DNA from: Mesorhizobium sp. L-8-3 | Lineage (GTDB): Bacteria > Pseudomonadota > Alphaproteobacteria > Rhizobiales > Rhizobiaceae | DNA length: 64,000 nucleotides | Reading direction: 5' to 3' | NCBI RefSeq assembly: GCF_016756615.1 | Contig: NZ_AP023262.1 | Span: forward strand, 372,001 to 436,000 | Shown here: piece after piece, positions 35,738 through 45,537 of the stretch | How the letters are laid out: each line of letters opens with the position of its first letter | Position numbering within the stretch: the first letter of the stretch is position 1 | Notes under the pieces: generated by a model | Seen by the model: only the letters and a program-made list of their open reading frames with translations | What the model was told of the DNA's origin: nothing | The model's database searches: none | Translations under genes and position numbers: made by a program

Positions 35738-36558
35738 GCCGAATCCTCGTCCACGGGCTGGAAAAGAGCTTTGGCGACGTACGTGTGCTCGAGCGCGTCA
35801 ACCTCGCGGCCGAGCACGGGGAGTTCCTGTCGCTCGTCGGCGCCAGCGGTTGCGGGAAATCCACCTTCCTGCGCATCATCCTCGGCCAGGACGAGGCGTC
35901 CGCCGGCGTGGTGGTCGTCGGTGACGGTCCGATCGCGCCGGAGCCGACGCCAGACCGCGGCATCGTCTTCCAGCGTTATTCGGTTTTTCCGCATCTGACC
36001 GTCATGCAAAACCTCTTGCTGGTGGAGGACTTCCGCTCCGGCGGGATGATCGGCCGCACGCTCGGCGCGCGGCGCGCCAAGGCCAGAGCCGAGGCGGAAG
36101 CAATGCTGGAGCGCGTCGGCCTCGGCCATGCCCGCGACCTCTATCCCGCGTCGCTGTCGGGCGGCATGCAGCAGCGCCTGGCAATCGCGCAGACCTTGCT
36201 CGGGCGGCCGAAAGTGCTGCTTCTTGACGAGCCCTTCGGCGCGCTCGATCCCGGCATCCGGGCCGAGATGCACGAGCTCTTGACCGAAATCTGGACCGAG
36301 CACGGCATGACGGTGCTGATGGTCACGCACGATATCCATGAAGCCTTCAAGCTCGGCACACGCGTGCTTGTTTTCGACAAGGTGCGCCATGACCCGCAGT
36401 TCCCGTCCGCCTACGGCGCGACAATCACCTACGATCTGAAGCTCGACCGCAAGGAACGGGCTTCCTTCCCCGAGATGGCCAAGGTGGCCGCGCTGGCCGG
36501 GACGACCCGGCCGGGACATGTCAGCGCGGCGACGGCGCCGCAGGAGACCCAACAATGA
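35734..36558 (+). CDS. Guanidine ABC transporter ATPase
   Basis: The 274-residue ATPase has Walker A GASGCGKST, Q-loop VFQRYSVFPHLT, signature LSGGMQQRLAIA, Walker B VLLLDEPFGALD and switch His in VTHDIHEAF. It belongs to the NrtD/SsuB/TauB group. It overlaps the permease and hydrolase genes by 4 bp each, so transporter and enzyme are co-translated. Confidence 0.92.
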   Translation: MSRILVHGLEKSFGDVRVLERVNLAAEHGEFLSLVGASGCGKSTFLRIILGQDEASAGVVVVGDGPIAPEPTPDRGIVFQRYSVFPHLTVMQNLLLVEDFRSGGMIGRTLGARRAKARAEAEAMLERVGLGHARDLYPASLSGGMQQRLAIAQTLLGRPKVLLLDEPFGALDPGIRAEMHELLTEIWTEHGMTVLMVTHDIHEAFKLGTRVLVFDKVRHDPQFPSAYGATITYDLKLDRKERASFPEMAKVAALAGTTRPGHVSAATAPQETQQ

Positions 36559-37760
36559 GAGACCTGCCCGAGCGGAAGCAAACGCGCGCCGGACTGATCC
36601 AACGCGTGCCGACCGAGCACCGCCATCACCCGGATTTCGACGTGCGCGCCATGCAGGGCTGGCGGTCGATCGAGGCGGAGGAAAAGCTGCCCGAGAGAGG
36701 CTGGCGCAAGGAGCAGCAATGGGCGCTGGACATGGGCCTGCCGGGCGCCGAATGCCTGACCGACAGGAGCATCCCGACATTCGCGCGCGGCGAGCTGCCT
36801 CATTTTGCCGGCATCAACACCTTCCTCAAGGCGCCCTATGTCGAGAATGTGCGGGACGTCGGGAAATATGACGCCGCCATCATCGGCATTCCCTTCGATT
36901 CCGGCACGACCTATCGCCCTGGCACTCGCTTCGGGCCGCAGGGCATCCGCCGCATCTCCGCGCTTTACACGCCCTACAATTACGAACTCGGCGTCGACCT
37001 GCGCGAGCAGATGACGCTGTGCGACGCCGGTGACGTCTTCACCATCCCGGCCAATCTGGAAAAGAGCTTCGACCAGATCACGCGCGGCGTCAGCCACGTC
37101 GCCTCGTCAGGTGCGCTGCCGGTAATGCTGGGCGGCGACCACTCGATCGGCTTTCCCTGCGTGCGCGGCATCGCCGAGGTGACGTCCAAGCGCATCGGCA
37201 TCATCCATTTCGACCGCCATATCGACATTCAGGAAAAGGATCTCGACGAGCGTATGCACACAACGCCCTGGTACTGGGCGACCAACCTGCCGAATGTTCC
37301 CGCCACCAACCTGGTCCAGCTCGGCATCGGCGGCTGGCAGGTGCCGCGCTACGGCGTTGCCGAGGCGAGGAAGCGCGGCACCAATGTGCTTACCATCGAC
37401 GACATCGAAAAGCTGGGGCTCGAAAAGACGGCCGAGATCGCGCTTGAGATCGCCTGGAAGGACGCCGATGCCGTCTACGTTTCCTTCGACGTCGATTCGG
37501 TCGATTGCGGCTTCGTGCCGGGCACCGGCTGGCCGGAACCAGGCGGTTTCCTGCCGCGCGAGGCCCTGAAGCTGCTCGGGCTCGTCACCGCTCCCGGCGT
37601 CTGCGGGCTGGAGGTCGTGGAGGTCTCGCCCCCCTACGACACCTCCGACATCACCGCCCTATTCGGCACGCGCGTCGTCGTCGAGGCGCTTGGCTCGATG
37701 GTCGCCCACGGCACGCTTGGCAAGCACAAGTCGATCATCGACAAGCCGGTGAGTCTCTAG
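36555..37760 (+). CDS. gdmH: Agmatinase-family hydrolase, probable Ni guanidine hydrolase GdmH
   Basis: The 401-residue enzyme has an N-terminal extension of about 95 residues before an arginase/agmatinase domain, as in GdmH and unlike agmatinases of about 310 residues. Metal-binding motifs are GGDHS (D195, H196), FDRHIDIQ (D220, H222, D224) and SFDVDSVD (D312, D314, D317), with PGTGWPEPGG for substrate binding. GdmH hydrolyses guanidine to urea and ammonia and needs nickel. The riboswitch, the transporter and a downstream nickel permease all support this over agmatinase or guanidinobutyrase, but activity is not proved. Confidence 0.85.
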   Translation: MRDLPERKQTRAGLIQRVPTEHRHHPDFDVRAMQGWRSIEAEEKLPERGWRKEQQWALDMGLPGAECLTDRSIPTFARGELPHFAGINTFLKAPYVENVRDVGKYDAAIIGIPFDSGTTYRPGTRFGPQGIRRISALYTPYNYELGVDLREQMTLCDAGDVFTIPANLEKSFDQITRGVSHVASSGALPVMLGGDHSIGFPCVRGIAEVTSKRIGIIHFDRHIDIQEKDLDERMHTTPWYWATNLPNVPATNLVQLGIGGWQVPRYGVAEARKRGTNVLTIDDIEKLGLEKTAEIALEIAWKDADAVYVSFDVDSVDCGFVPGTGWPEPGGFLPREALKLLGLVTAPGVCGLEVVEVSPPYDTSDITALFGTRVVVEALGSMVAHGTLGKHKSIIDKPVSL

Positions 37761-37762
37761 CC

Positions 37763-38272
37763 ATGCACGATGATCATCATCACCATCACGATGACGGCCA
37801 TAGCGGCTACGATCATCACCACCCGCATCCCCCCGGCCACAACGGCCCCGCGGGCAAGGCCGTGCAATGGCAGACGCCGCACCTGCCGCACGATCACAGC
37901 GCGCCGCAGCCGCGCGAGGCCGATCTCGACCTCGTGGAAAAGGCCTTTGTCGAGGCCTTCTCGGGCGCGTCTGATATCCCGAGCCTGCTGCGCCTTTCGG
38001 GCATCCCCTTCGTCGGCGAAACGGCCGATGGAACGCAACTGCATCTCCTGCGCGTGGAAACCGAGGACCTGGCCGATGTCGGCGCCGTCATGCCGCTCAT
38101 CGGCGGCAACGGCGTGCGCTACGACCCGCTGCCGCAGCGGCTCGCCTCGCGACGGCGAAAGCTCGCCTTCGTCTATCACGACGGCCAGGCGGCGCACCGG
38201 CTAGGCTTCGCGGAAGCCCGGTCCTTGAGCGACCGAACCCAGGCCTCCCAAATCACGATGGCCGGCCAATGA
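37763..38272 (+). CDS. His-rich protein, putative nickel chaperone
   Basis: A 169-residue protein begins MHDDHHHHHDDGHSGYDHHH and carries 15 His in its first 46 residues, an obvious divalent-metal-binding tail. Residues about 50-169 form an unrecognised globular domain (LDLVEKAFVEAFSGASDIPS; LHLLRVETEDLADVGAVMPL). It lacks the zinc Cys motif of HypA and the P-loop of HypB. Position, 2 bp after gdmH and before a nickel permease, suggests it stores or delivers nickel to GdmH in place of the HypA/HypB-like helpers reported for cyanobacterial GdmH. This role is inference. Confidence 0.75.
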   Translation: MHDDHHHHHDDGHSGYDHHHPHPPGHNGPAGKAVQWQTPHLPHDHSAPQPREADLDLVEKAFVEAFSGASDIPSLLRLSGIPFVGETADGTQLHLLRVETEDLADVGAVMPLIGGNGVRYDPLPQRLASRRRKLAFVYHDGQAAHRLGFAEARSLSDRTQASQITMAGQ

Positions 38273-38315
38273 TCGCCGCCCTCACCTCATCGAACAGCTT
38301 GTACCGGAGAAGACC

Positions 38316-38897
38316 ATGAACATTCGTGCCACCCGCCTCACCGGAGCCGCTACCGCGATCATGGCGCTCACGCCATCGATCGCCAACGCCCACACCGGCG
38401 GCGACCCTCTGCACGGGCTCGTCGCCGGGCTCGCGCATCCCATCTTCGGCCTCGACCATCTCCTTGCCATGCTGGCGGTTGGCATGATCGCGGCGCGAAC
38501 AGGTGGGCGCGGTATCGCCGCCTTGCCGCTCTCCTTCGTCGCGGCCATGCTGGCCGGCGCCGCGCTCGGCATGAGTGGTGTGGCGCTGCCGGCTGTCGAG
38601 CCCTCGATCGCGCTGTCGCTCGTGGTCCTCGGCGCTATCATGGCCTTCGGCCGCCGCCAGCCTCTTGCCCGCAGTTGCGCGCTCGTCGGCCTCTTCGGCC
38701 TATTCCACGGCCATGCCCACGGGCTCGAAGTGCCTGCGAGCGCGAGCGGCCTTGCCTATGTGGCAGGTTTCGTCGCCGCCACGCTGGCGCTGCACGGAAC
38801 CGGCGCCCTTGTCGGCGCCCGGGGCCTCCTCATGCGCGGCTTCGGCGCCGGCACGGCCCTGTTCGGCCTTGCTATCGCTGCCACGCAGGCGGTCTGA
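38316..38897 (+). CDS. hupE: HupE/UreJ-family nickel permease
   Basis: The 193-residue protein has a cleavable-type N terminus (MNIRATRLTGAATAIMALTP, SIANAHT) and six helices. The diagnostic HPIFGLDHLLAMLAVG motif and FHGHAHGLEVP are the His-rich signatures of HupE/UreJ secondary nickel carriers. After signal cleavage His would be near the mature N terminus, as in the family. It ends the guanidine operon and probably supplies nickel for the hydrolase. Confidence 0.9.
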   Translation: MNIRATRLTGAATAIMALTPSIANAHTGGDPLHGLVAGLAHPIFGLDHLLAMLAVGMIAARTGGRGIAALPLSFVAAMLAGAALGMSGVALPAVEPSIALSLVVLGAIMAFGRRQPLARSCALVGLFGLFHGHAHGLEVPASASGLAYVAGFVAATLALHGTGALVGARGLLMRGFGAGTALFGLAIAATQAV

Positions 38898-39231
38898 CTG
38901 GGGTATCTGAACCCGGAAGATGGGAGACATGTTCAGGAAGGAGAGGCCATGAGCGGACTATGGCGCCGGCGGCTGATGAGGTTGCGTCGACTGCTCTTTG
39001 ATCTCATCAGGGTCCGCGCCGAACGTCTGTGAAGGGGTCGCCGGGGCTGTCCCGCCGGGTTGGACGCGCCCAAAACCCGGCGGCGATTGTCGCATGGCAC
39101 AGGGTCTTCCTCATTTGTGTGGTGCACGGTCAATCGCCTGCTCTGCTCACGTCAAGAGCAGCAGATTTCGCAGCATTTGAGCGCCCGTAGTGCTCCTGAT
39201 CTTCAGAAACGATGGGTCGCGAAAGGGCTCC
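38898..39231. other. Intergenic region with one tiny ORF
   Basis: About 330 bp without a recognisable gene. A 27-codon frame (38949-39032, MSGLWRRRLMRLRRLLFDLI) follows the good RBS AAGGAGAGG and encodes a very basic peptide. It could be a small membrane-active or leader peptide, or chance. The rest shows no homology I recognise and runs into a transposase remnant. Confidence 0.3.
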
Positions 39232-39524
39232 GTGGCAACCTTTCGGGGCAGCGTCGGAGACTCCTACGACAACGCTCTCGCTGAGACGATCAACGGCCCT
39301 AAAAAGCAGAGGTCATCCATCGACGTGGACCGTGGCGCTCGTTCGAAGCCATCGAGTTCGCCACGTTGACCCGGGTCGACTGCTTCAACGATCGCCGGCT
39401 CCTGGAGCCCATCGGCAACATCCCGCCGGCCGAAGCCGAGGAACGCTACTACGCCATGCTGGAAGATCCGGCCATGGCCGCGTGACTCAAACCAAATGGC
39501 CTCCGGCAAACCTGGGGCGGTTCA
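39232..39524 (+). pseudogene. IS3-family transposase orfB C-terminal remnant and IS end
   Basis: Two frames together encode SVGDSYDNALAETINGP, then AEVIHRRGPWRSFEAIEFAT and RRLLEPIGNIPPAEAEERYY, the C-terminal part of an IS3-group transposase (DDE region with the final Glu). A small indel around 39301 breaks the frame, and the first 200 or more codons are missing. After the stop (39483-39485), CTCCGGCAAACCTGGGGCGG and TTCA match the terminal repeat typical of these elements. It marks the right side of the guanidine cluster. Confidence 0.85.
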
Positions 39525-39642
39525 CAACAGACAGAGTTGCCGCCTCAAGCTCCCATTTCGGCAACAGCTACTCGTCCTGGCCAGCTTGGGCCTGTGTCTG
39601 CCGACGCCGAGCAGCCAAGCAACAATTGCCACCTATGCGCGC

Positions 39643-39672
39643 TTGACAAGCCTTATGCTCACAATAAGCATA
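39643..39672 (+). promoter_or_regulatory. Putative bio operon promoter and operator
   Basis: TTGACA (39643-39648) is a perfect -35 box. The palindrome TATGCT-CACAATA-AGCATA (39654-39672) lies where the spacer and -10 region should be, with TATGAT at 39671 as another -10 candidate. A repressor bound here would block bioB transcription. The sequence does not match the rhizobial BioR box (TTATCTATAA type). Confidence 0.5.
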
Positions 39673-39789
39673 TGATCCCGCGTTATGCCGCCATAGCAGC
39701 GTCGGATTTCTAGGCTGGCTACGAAGAGCAAAGCTGTCCGGTATTTGGACGCCGGGACGGGCGGCAAGACCTGGAGCAGTGGAGAGGAC

Positions 39790-40788
39790 ATGACCCTGAA
39801 ATTGCAGCGTAACGACGCCGAGCCGACCCATGCGGCGTCCCGCCGGCATTGGACGGTGGAGGAGGCCCGAGCGCTCTATGACGCGCCTTTCAACGATCTC
39901 CTCTTTCAGGCCCACTGCGTCCATCGCGAGAATTTCGACCCCAATCGGGTTCAGCTCAGCCGGCTCCTGAGCATCAAGACCGGCGGCTGTCCGGAGGATT
40001 GCGGCTATTGCAGTCAGTCGGCGCACCATGAGTCCGGTCTGAAGGCCTCCAAGCTGATGGAGGTCCAGCGTGTCATCGACGAAGCCAGGAAGGCGCGCAA
40101 TGCGGGCGCCACACGCTACTGCATGGGCGCGGCGTGGCGGAGCCCCAAGGCGCGCGACATGGATGCCGTCGTCGCCATGGTCGAGGGCGTGAAGGCGCTC
40201 GGCATGGAAACCTGCATGACGCTCGGCATGCTCGATATCGACCAGGCGCGCCGGCTCAAGCAGGCGGGGCTCGACTACTACAACCACAACATCGACACCT
40301 CCGAGCGCTACTATGGCGAGATCATCACGACCCGTAGCTTCGCCGACCGGCTCGATACGCTCGCCAATGTCCGCGACAGCGGCATCAAGGTCTGTTGCGG
40401 CGGCATTGTCGGCATGGGCGAAGAGGCAGTCGACCGCGTCGACATGCTGGTGGCGCTTGCCAACCTGCCCGAGCACCCCGAAAGCGTGCCGATCAACATG
40501 CTTATCCCCATCGACGGCACGCCGCTCGCCGGGTCGGCACCGATCGAGCCGATCGAGTTTGTCCGGACCATCGCGCTTGCGCGCATCCTGATGCCGAAGT
40601 CTCATGTCAGGCTGTCGGCCGGCCGCACGGCCATGAGTGACGAGATGCAGGCGCTGTGCTTCTTCGCCGGCGCCAACTCGATTTTCGTCGGCGACACCCT
40701 CCTGACGGCCGGCAATCCGGGCGAGGATAAGGATAGTGCACTGTTCCGCCGGCTCGGCATCGCACCCATGGAGATCGCCGCTTCGTGA
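39790..40788 (+). CDS. bioB: Biotin synthase
   Basis: The 332-residue radical-SAM enzyme inserts sulfur into dethiobiotin. The radical cluster motif is [13 protein letters not shown] (CxxxCxxC), and the second-cluster residues lie in [22 protein letters not shown] and [13 protein letters not shown] with the Arg in VRLSAGR. The ATG at 39790 follows GGAGAGGAC. The stop overlaps the bioF GTG start. It is first in bioBFDAZ-panD. Confidence 0.97.
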   Translation: MTLKLQRNDAEPTHAASRRHWTVEEARALYDAPFNDLLFQAHCVHRENFDPNRVQLSRLLSIKTGGCPEDCGYCSQSAHHESGLKASKLMEVQRVIDEARKARNAGATRYCMGAAWRSPKARDMDAVVAMVEGVKALGMETCMTLGMLDIDQARRLKQAGLDYYNHNIDTSERYYGEIITTRSFADRLDTLANVRDSGIKVCCGGIVGMGEEAVDRVDMLVALANLPEHPESVPINMLIPIDGTPLAGSAPIEPIEFVRTIALARILMPKSHVRLSAGRTAMSDEMQALCFFAGANSIFVGDTLLTAGNPGEDKDSALFRRLGIAPMEIAAS

Positions 40789-41924
40789 CGGTGCTCGACC
40801 GCTTTGAGGCGACGCTGCGCGGGCTTTCCCGGAAAAGTCGCCTGCGCGCATTGTCGCCGCGCGCCGGCCTCGATTTCGCCTCCAACGACTATCTCGGCCT
40901 CGCCTCCTGCCGGCGGCTTGCCGACGCCGTCGCCACCGCCCTGGCCAACGGCACACCGGTCGGAGCGGCGGGGTCTCGCCTGTTGCGCGGCAACGCACCC
41001 GAGCATGAGGAATTGGAGGCCGTTGCAGCACGATTCTTCGGCGCCGAGCGCGCGCTGTTCTTCGGCGGGGGTTATGTCGCCAATTTCGCCGTACTGACCA
41101 CACTGCCGCAAAAGGGGGACCTTCTGATCCTCGATGCGCTCGTCCACGCCAGCGCCCATGAGGGCGCACGCGCCGGCCGGGCGCAGGTCGTCGAAATCCC
41201 GCATAACGACATTGGCGCCATCGATGATGTCATATCGCGCTGGCGCGACGGCGGCGGCACCGGCCACGCCTGGATCGCGGTCGAGAGTCTCTACAGTATG
41301 GACGGGGACCGCGCGCCGCTTGCCGATCTCGCCGCTCTCGCTGACCGCCATGATGCTTTCCTGTTCATCGACGAGGCGCATGCGACAGGCGTCTACGGCC
41401 CGGACGGACGCGGTGTCGCCCATAATCTCGAGGGCCGCGACAACGTTGTGGCACTGCACACCTGCGGCAAGGCGCTCGGCTGCTCCGGCGCGCTCGTCAC
41501 AGCCCCCGCCGTGCTGTGCGATTTCCTGGTCAATCGCTGCCGGCCTTTCATCTACGCGACCGCCCCGTCGCCCTTGATGGCGGTCGCGGCGACCGAAGCG
41601 TTGGCCATTCTGCGCGACGAACCGGAACGTCGCGAGAGGCTGGCGCAGCTTGTCGCCTTCGCTGGACGGGAGATAGAGACACGTTGCGGGATCGGGCCGA
41701 GCGGCTCGCAGATCCTGCCCGTCTTCGTCGGCGACAACCGCCGCGCCATGTCGTTGGCCACAGCGTTGCAGATGCGCGGCTTCGATGTACGCGGCATCCG
41801 CCCGCCGACTGTACCGGAGGGCACCGCCCGTCTCAGGATTTCGCTCACCCTCAATGTCGGTCAGGCCGACGTGTCGGCCATGGTCGCGGCGCTTGCCGAG
41901 GAATGGGAGAGCGTCGCGGCATGA
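40785..41924 (+). CDS. bioF: 8-amino-7-oxononanoate synthase
   Basis: A 379-residue PLP enzyme condenses pimeloyl thioester with alanine. The PLP Lys is K229 in [11 protein letters not shown], and [18 protein letters not shown] is a family signature. It starts at GTG overlapping bioB and ends overlapping bioD (ATGA). It is full length. Confidence 0.95.
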   Translation: MTVLDRFEATLRGLSRKSRLRALSPRAGLDFASNDYLGLASCRRLADAVATALANGTPVGAAGSRLLRGNAPEHEELEAVAARFFGAERALFFGGGYVANFAVLTTLPQKGDLLILDALVHASAHEGARAGRAQVVEIPHNDIGAIDDVISRWRDGGGTGHAWIAVESLYSMDGDRAPLADLAALADRHDAFLFIDEAHATGVYGPDGRGVAHNLEGRDNVVALHTCGKALGCSGALVTAPAVLCDFLVNRCRPFIYATAPSPLMAVAATEALAILRDEPERRERLAQLVAFAGREIETRCGIGPSGSQILPVFVGDNRRAMSLATALQMRGFDVRGIRPPTVPEGTARLRISLTLNVGQADVSAMVAALAEEWESVAA

Positions 41925-42556
41925 GCCCGATCGTCGTCACCGGCACAGACACCGGCATCGGCAAGACGGTCTTTGCGGCCGGTCTCACCGGCCTGGTGGA
42001 CGGCGTCTACTGGAAACCTGTGCAGTCGGGGCTCGACGGAGAGACCGACAGTCGCGTGGTCTCCCGTCTCGCCGGGCTGTCACCCGAACGGATCTTGCCG
42101 GAGGCCTACCGCCTGTCGCAGCCGCTTTCGCCCCACCGCGCCGCCGAACTCGATAGCGTGTCGATCGACCCTGACCGCCTCGCCTTGCCCAGCGTCGCGC
42201 GGCCCTTGATCGTGGAAGGCGCCGGCGGCCTTTTGGTCCCGCTGACTCGGGAGCGCCTCTTCATCGATGTCTTCGCCCGCTGGCGCGCGTCCGTCGTACT
42301 CTGCGCGCGCACCGCGCTCGGCACGATCAACCACACGCTGCTGTCGATCGAAGCGCTGCGACGGCGCGACATCCCGCTCCTCGGCATTGCCTTCATCGGC
42401 GAGGCGATGCCCGACACCGAGCGCACGATCGCCGACCTCGGCAAGGTCCGCGTGCTCGGCCGCCTGCCGCATCTCGACCCGCTGACGCCTCAGACGCTGC
42501 GCTCCGCCATGACGTTCGGCTTCGACAAGGCGGCATTCGACGAGGTCCTGTCGTGA
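41921..42556 (+). CDS. bioD: Dethiobiotin synthetase
   Basis: The 211-residue enzyme closes the ureido ring of dethiobiotin with ATP and CO2. The P-loop is [14 protein letters not shown], and [11 protein letters not shown] and [14 protein letters not shown] are conserved. The true start is the ATG overlapping the bioF stop; longer frames upstream lie within bioF. Confidence 0.95.
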   Translation: MSPIVVTGTDTGIGKTVFAAGLTGLVDGVYWKPVQSGLDGETDSRVVSRLAGLSPERILPEAYRLSQPLSPHRAAELDSVSIDPDRLALPSVARPLIVEGAGGLLVPLTRERLFIDVFARWRASVVLCARTALGTINHTLLSIEALRRRDIPLLGIAFIGEAMPDTERTIADLGKVRVLGRLPHLDPLTPQTLRSAMTFGFDKAAFDEVLS

Positions 42557-43818
42557 ACCGATCGGCCGTCTGGCACCCTTTCACTCAGCACGCTGTCGAG
42601 CCGGACATGCCCTGCGTCGCGCGAACCGGCGGCGCCTATCTGGAGACGGCCGACGGCCGACGCATCCTCGACGCCATCTCGTCCTGGTGGGTGGTGACCC
42701 ACGGCCACCGGCATCCGGCGATCGTCGAGGCGATCCGTTCAACGGCGGCGACGCTCGACCAGATCATCTTTGCCGGTTTCACACACGAGCCGGCCGAACG
42801 CCTCGCCACCGCGCTCACCACGCTGGCACCCGAGGAACTTGATTGGGTCTTCTATTCCGACAGCGGCTCGACGAGCGTCGAGGTCGCGCTCAAGATGGCG
42901 CTCGGATATTTCCACAACAGCCGCGCGGCGCGCTCGCGCATCGTCGTCATGGAGCACAGCTACCACGGCGACACGATCGGGACGATGAGCGTCGGCGCAC
43001 GTGGCGTCTTCAACGCTGCCTACGAGCCGCTGCTGTTCGAGGTCGACACCATCCCGTTTCCAGTCGCCGGGCGCGAACAGGAAACGCTCGACCGCCTCGA
43101 GGGTCTGGTCCGCGATCGCAAGGCGGCGGCGCTGATCGTTGAACCGCTGGTGCTCGGCGCCGGCGGCATGCTGATGTATCCGGCATGGGTGCTCGCCGAA
43201 CTGAAGCGGATCACAGAGGCGTCCGGGACCCTGTTCATCGCCGACGAGGTGATGACTGGCTGGGGCAGGACGGGCACGCTGTTTGCCTGCGAACAGGCCG
43301 GGATCTCGCCGGACATATTGTGCACGTCCAAGGGGCTGACCGGCGGCTCCATCCCGCTCGCCGCGACGCTCGCCACGGAAGCCGTCTTCCGCGCGCATTA
43401 TTCCCGTGACCGCAGCCGGACCTTCTTCCATTCGAGTTCCTACACCGCCAACCCCATCGCCTGCGCCGCCGCACTTGCCAATATCGAGGTCTGGCGAAGC
43501 GAGCCGGTGATGAAGCGGATAGCGGCGCTGTCTCGCATGCAGGCGGAGCGCGCCGCCAGCTTCCGCGGCGACAGGCGCTTCGCCGATGTGCGCTGCACGG
43601 GGACGATCGCCGCGTTTGACCTCCACGTCGAAAGTTCCGGATACCTCGCCGAAATCGGGCCGAAGTTGCGCGCCTTCTTCCTCGGGCGCCACCTTCTGGT
43701 GCGGCCGCTGGGCAATGTGGTCTACGTTCTGCCGCCCTATTGCGTGACGGCCGACGAACTCGACCAGCTCTACGATGCGATCGACGAGGCGGCCAGCCTG
43801 GTGGAGGCGGCCGCATGA
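42553..43818 (+). CDS. bioA: Adenosylmethionine-8-amino-7-oxononanoate aminotransferase
   Basis: The 421-residue class III aminotransferase makes 7,8-diaminopelargonate using SAM as amino donor. WHPFTQH and [13 protein letters not shown] at the N terminus are BioA hallmarks. The PLP Lys is K260 in CTSKGLTGG, with [14 protein letters not shown] before it. It starts at GTG overlapping bioD. Confidence 0.96.
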   Translation: MNRSAVWHPFTQHAVEPDMPCVARTGGAYLETADGRRILDAISSWWVVTHGHRHPAIVEAIRSTAATLDQIIFAGFTHEPAERLATALTTLAPEELDWVFYSDSGSTSVEVALKMALGYFHNSRAARSRIVVMEHSYHGDTIGTMSVGARGVFNAAYEPLLFEVDTIPFPVAGREQETLDRLEGLVRDRKAAALIVEPLVLGAGGMLMYPAWVLAELKRITEASGTLFIADEVMTGWGRTGTLFACEQAGISPDILCTSKGLTGGSIPLAATLATEAVFRAHYSRDRSRTFFHSSSYTANPIACAAALANIEVWRSEPVMKRIAALSRMQAERAASFRGDRRFADVRCTGTIAAFDLHVESSGYLAEIGPKLRAFFLGRHLLVRPLGNVVYVLPPYCVTADELDQLYDAIDEAASLVEAAA

Positions 43819-44798
43819 ACCGGACATCGAGGATCGTGGGCCTCGGCCATCACGCACCGGCGCGAAAGGTGCCGAACGCCGAGATCGAAGCCCGCCTTGG
43901 TCTGGAGCCCGGCTGGATCGAGGGGAGGACCGGCATCCGCTCGCGTCACTGGGTTCTGCCCGGCGACACGCTGTCGGGCATGGCTGAACAGGCCGCGGAG
44001 ATGGCGATGGCGATGGCGGGCATCGAGCGCGACACGGTCGGCCTGATGGTGCTCGCGACGTCGACGCCCGATCATCTGCTTCCGCCAAGCGCCCCGCTGG
44101 TCGCGCACCGGCTCGGGCTTCTCCGCGCCGGCGCCGTCGACCTGGCCGGAGCCTGCGCCGGCTTCATCTACGCCATGACATTCGCCGACGCCTTTGTCCG
44201 GCTGCACAACAAGCCCGCACTCGTGGTCGCCGCCAACATCCTGAGCCGCCGCATCAACCCGGCCGAGCGCGCGAGCGCTGTGCTTTTCGCCGACGCCGCC
44301 GGCGCCGTTGTGCTGATACCTTCCGCGGAGCCCGGCCACGGCATCCTCGGCGCCTCGCTCGGCGCCGACGGATCGGGCTATGGTCTGATCCGGATCCCAG
44401 CCGGCGGCAGCAGCAAGCCCTTCGCAGAGGACCTGGATATCGCCGAAACCCGCATGACGATCACCGACGGTCGCGAGGTGTTCGTCAAGGCGGTGGAGAT
44501 GATGTCCCGCTGTTCCGTGGAAGCATTGGCCGCTGCAGACGTCTCTTCGCAAGAGGTCCGCCGCTTCATCCCGCATCAGGCCAATGCGCGCATCTTCAAG
44601 GCGGTGGGCAAGAACCTCGGCATCGAGGACAGCAGGGTGATAAAAACCATCAGCGAATACGGCAATTCGTCAGCCGCCACCATCCCGCTTTCGCTGTCGC
44701 TGTCCCACCAAGCTGAACCATTACAGTCCGGCGAAAAGCTCCTGCTCGCAGCAGCCGGCGCAGGGCTCACCGGCGGCGCGCTGCTGGTCAGCGTGTGA
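43815..44798 (+). CDS. bioZ: BioZ, KAS III-like pimeloyl-ACP precursor synthase
   Basis: A 327-residue beta-ketoacyl-ACP synthase III homologue has the full Cys-His-Asn triad: C114 in [10 protein letters not shown]254 in [11 protein letters not shown]284 in [11 protein letters not shown]. In Agrobacterium and Brucella BioZ condenses glutaryl-CoA with malonyl-ACP to begin pimeloyl-ACP synthesis, bypassing BioC/BioH. Location directly after bioA, with a 4-bp overlap, supports BioZ rather than housekeeping FabH. Confidence 0.93.
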   Translation: MNRTSRIVGLGHHAPARKVPNAEIEARLGLEPGWIEGRTGIRSRHWVLPGDTLSGMAEQAAEMAMAMAGIERDTVGLMVLATSTPDHLLPPSAPLVAHRLGLLRAGAVDLAGACAGFIYAMTFADAFVRLHNKPALVVAANILSRRINPAERASAVLFADAAGAVVLIPSAEPGHGILGASLGADGSGYGLIRIPAGGSSKPFAEDLDIAETRMTITDGREVFVKAVEMMSRCSVEALAAADVSSQEVRRFIPHQANARIFKAVGKNLGIEDSRVIKTISEYGNSSAATIPLSLSLSHQAEPLQSGEKLLLAAAGAGLTGGALLVSV

Positions 44799-44832
44799 CG
44801 GAGAAGGGTCAACCGACAAGGAAAGGGACGGA

Positions 44833-45285
44833 ATGCGCAAGATCGTCGCCGGCAAGCTGCATGGCATCCACGTGACCGACGCCAACATCAATTACCACGG
44901 CTCGATAACGCTCGACCCGGATCATTGCGAAGAGGCGGGCATCCTGCCGATGGAGTTCGTGGAGATCTGGAACAAGAATTCGGGCGCCAGGATCTCGACC
45001 TACGTCATCCTCGGCGAGCGCGGCTCGCGGTGCTGCATCCTCAACGGCGCGGCCGCGCGCACGTGCCAGCCCGGCGACCAGGTCATCATCTGCAACTCTG
45101 TCTATCTCGATGAGAGCGCGATCACGGAGATCCAGCCTCGCGTGCTTACCTTTGACCGGGACAACCGGATACGCGAGATCCTGTCCTATTCGGTCACACG
45201 CGATACGCGCGGGCGCTACAGCTTTTCGGTTCTAAACGGATCAAATGCGAGATTGTCCGTTCCGACACTGGCGAGCGGCGATTGA
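44833..45285 (+). CDS. panD: Aspartate 1-decarboxylase
   Basis: The 150-residue pyruvoyl enzyme converts aspartate to beta-alanine for pantothenate. Self-cleavage occurs at G23-S24 in YHGSITLD, and [12 protein letters not shown] and [17 protein letters not shown] are conserved. The C-terminal extension of about 24 residues exceeds the 126-residue enteric form. It starts 34 bp after bioZ with AAGGAAAGGGACGG upstream, so it probably belongs to the bio transcript, joining coenzyme A and biotin supply. Confidence 0.93.
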   Translation: MRKIVAGKLHGIHVTDANINYHGSITLDPDHCEEAGILPMEFVEIWNKNSGARISTYVILGERGSRCCILNGAAARTCQPGDQVIICNSVYLDESAITEIQPRVLTFDRDNRIREILSYSVTRDTRGRYSFSVLNGSNARLSVPTLASGD

Positions 45286-45537
45286 CGCGAGAATTCCAGG
45301 TTCTGCAGATGGCTGTAGCGTCATTCCATGCGGACCAACCAAACCCACGACGCAATCATCCATGGTACGACGGCGAGGGAGTTTCGCCGAACACCTCCGG
45401 CAAATCCCGCCAAGCCGAACCAGTGCGCATGCCGCCATCGAATCAGAATTCGAGTCCGTTGAGAACCTCCTACACGGACACAATTCGCAAAGAACTTAGC
45501 CCGGACGCCCTGCAAATCCGCCACTATCCCGACATTC

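Noticed and set aside
36555..37760. Annotation as plain agmatinase (SpeB)
   Set aside because: The 95-residue N-terminal extension, the guanidine-I riboswitch, the urea-carboxylase-type transporter and the nickel permease favour guanidine hydrolase.
37770..37830. The His-codon run as a simple nucleotide repeat artefact
   Set aside because: His codons are mixed (CAT and CAC) and interspersed with Asp, Pro and Gly, and the frame continues into a normal globular sequence in a tight operon.
39232..39524. A functional IS3 transposase
   Set aside because: Only the C-terminal end is present and the frame is broken.
43815..44798. Annotation as housekeeping FabH
   Set aside because: The gene is translationally coupled to bioA inside bioBFDA, the known context of bioZ.
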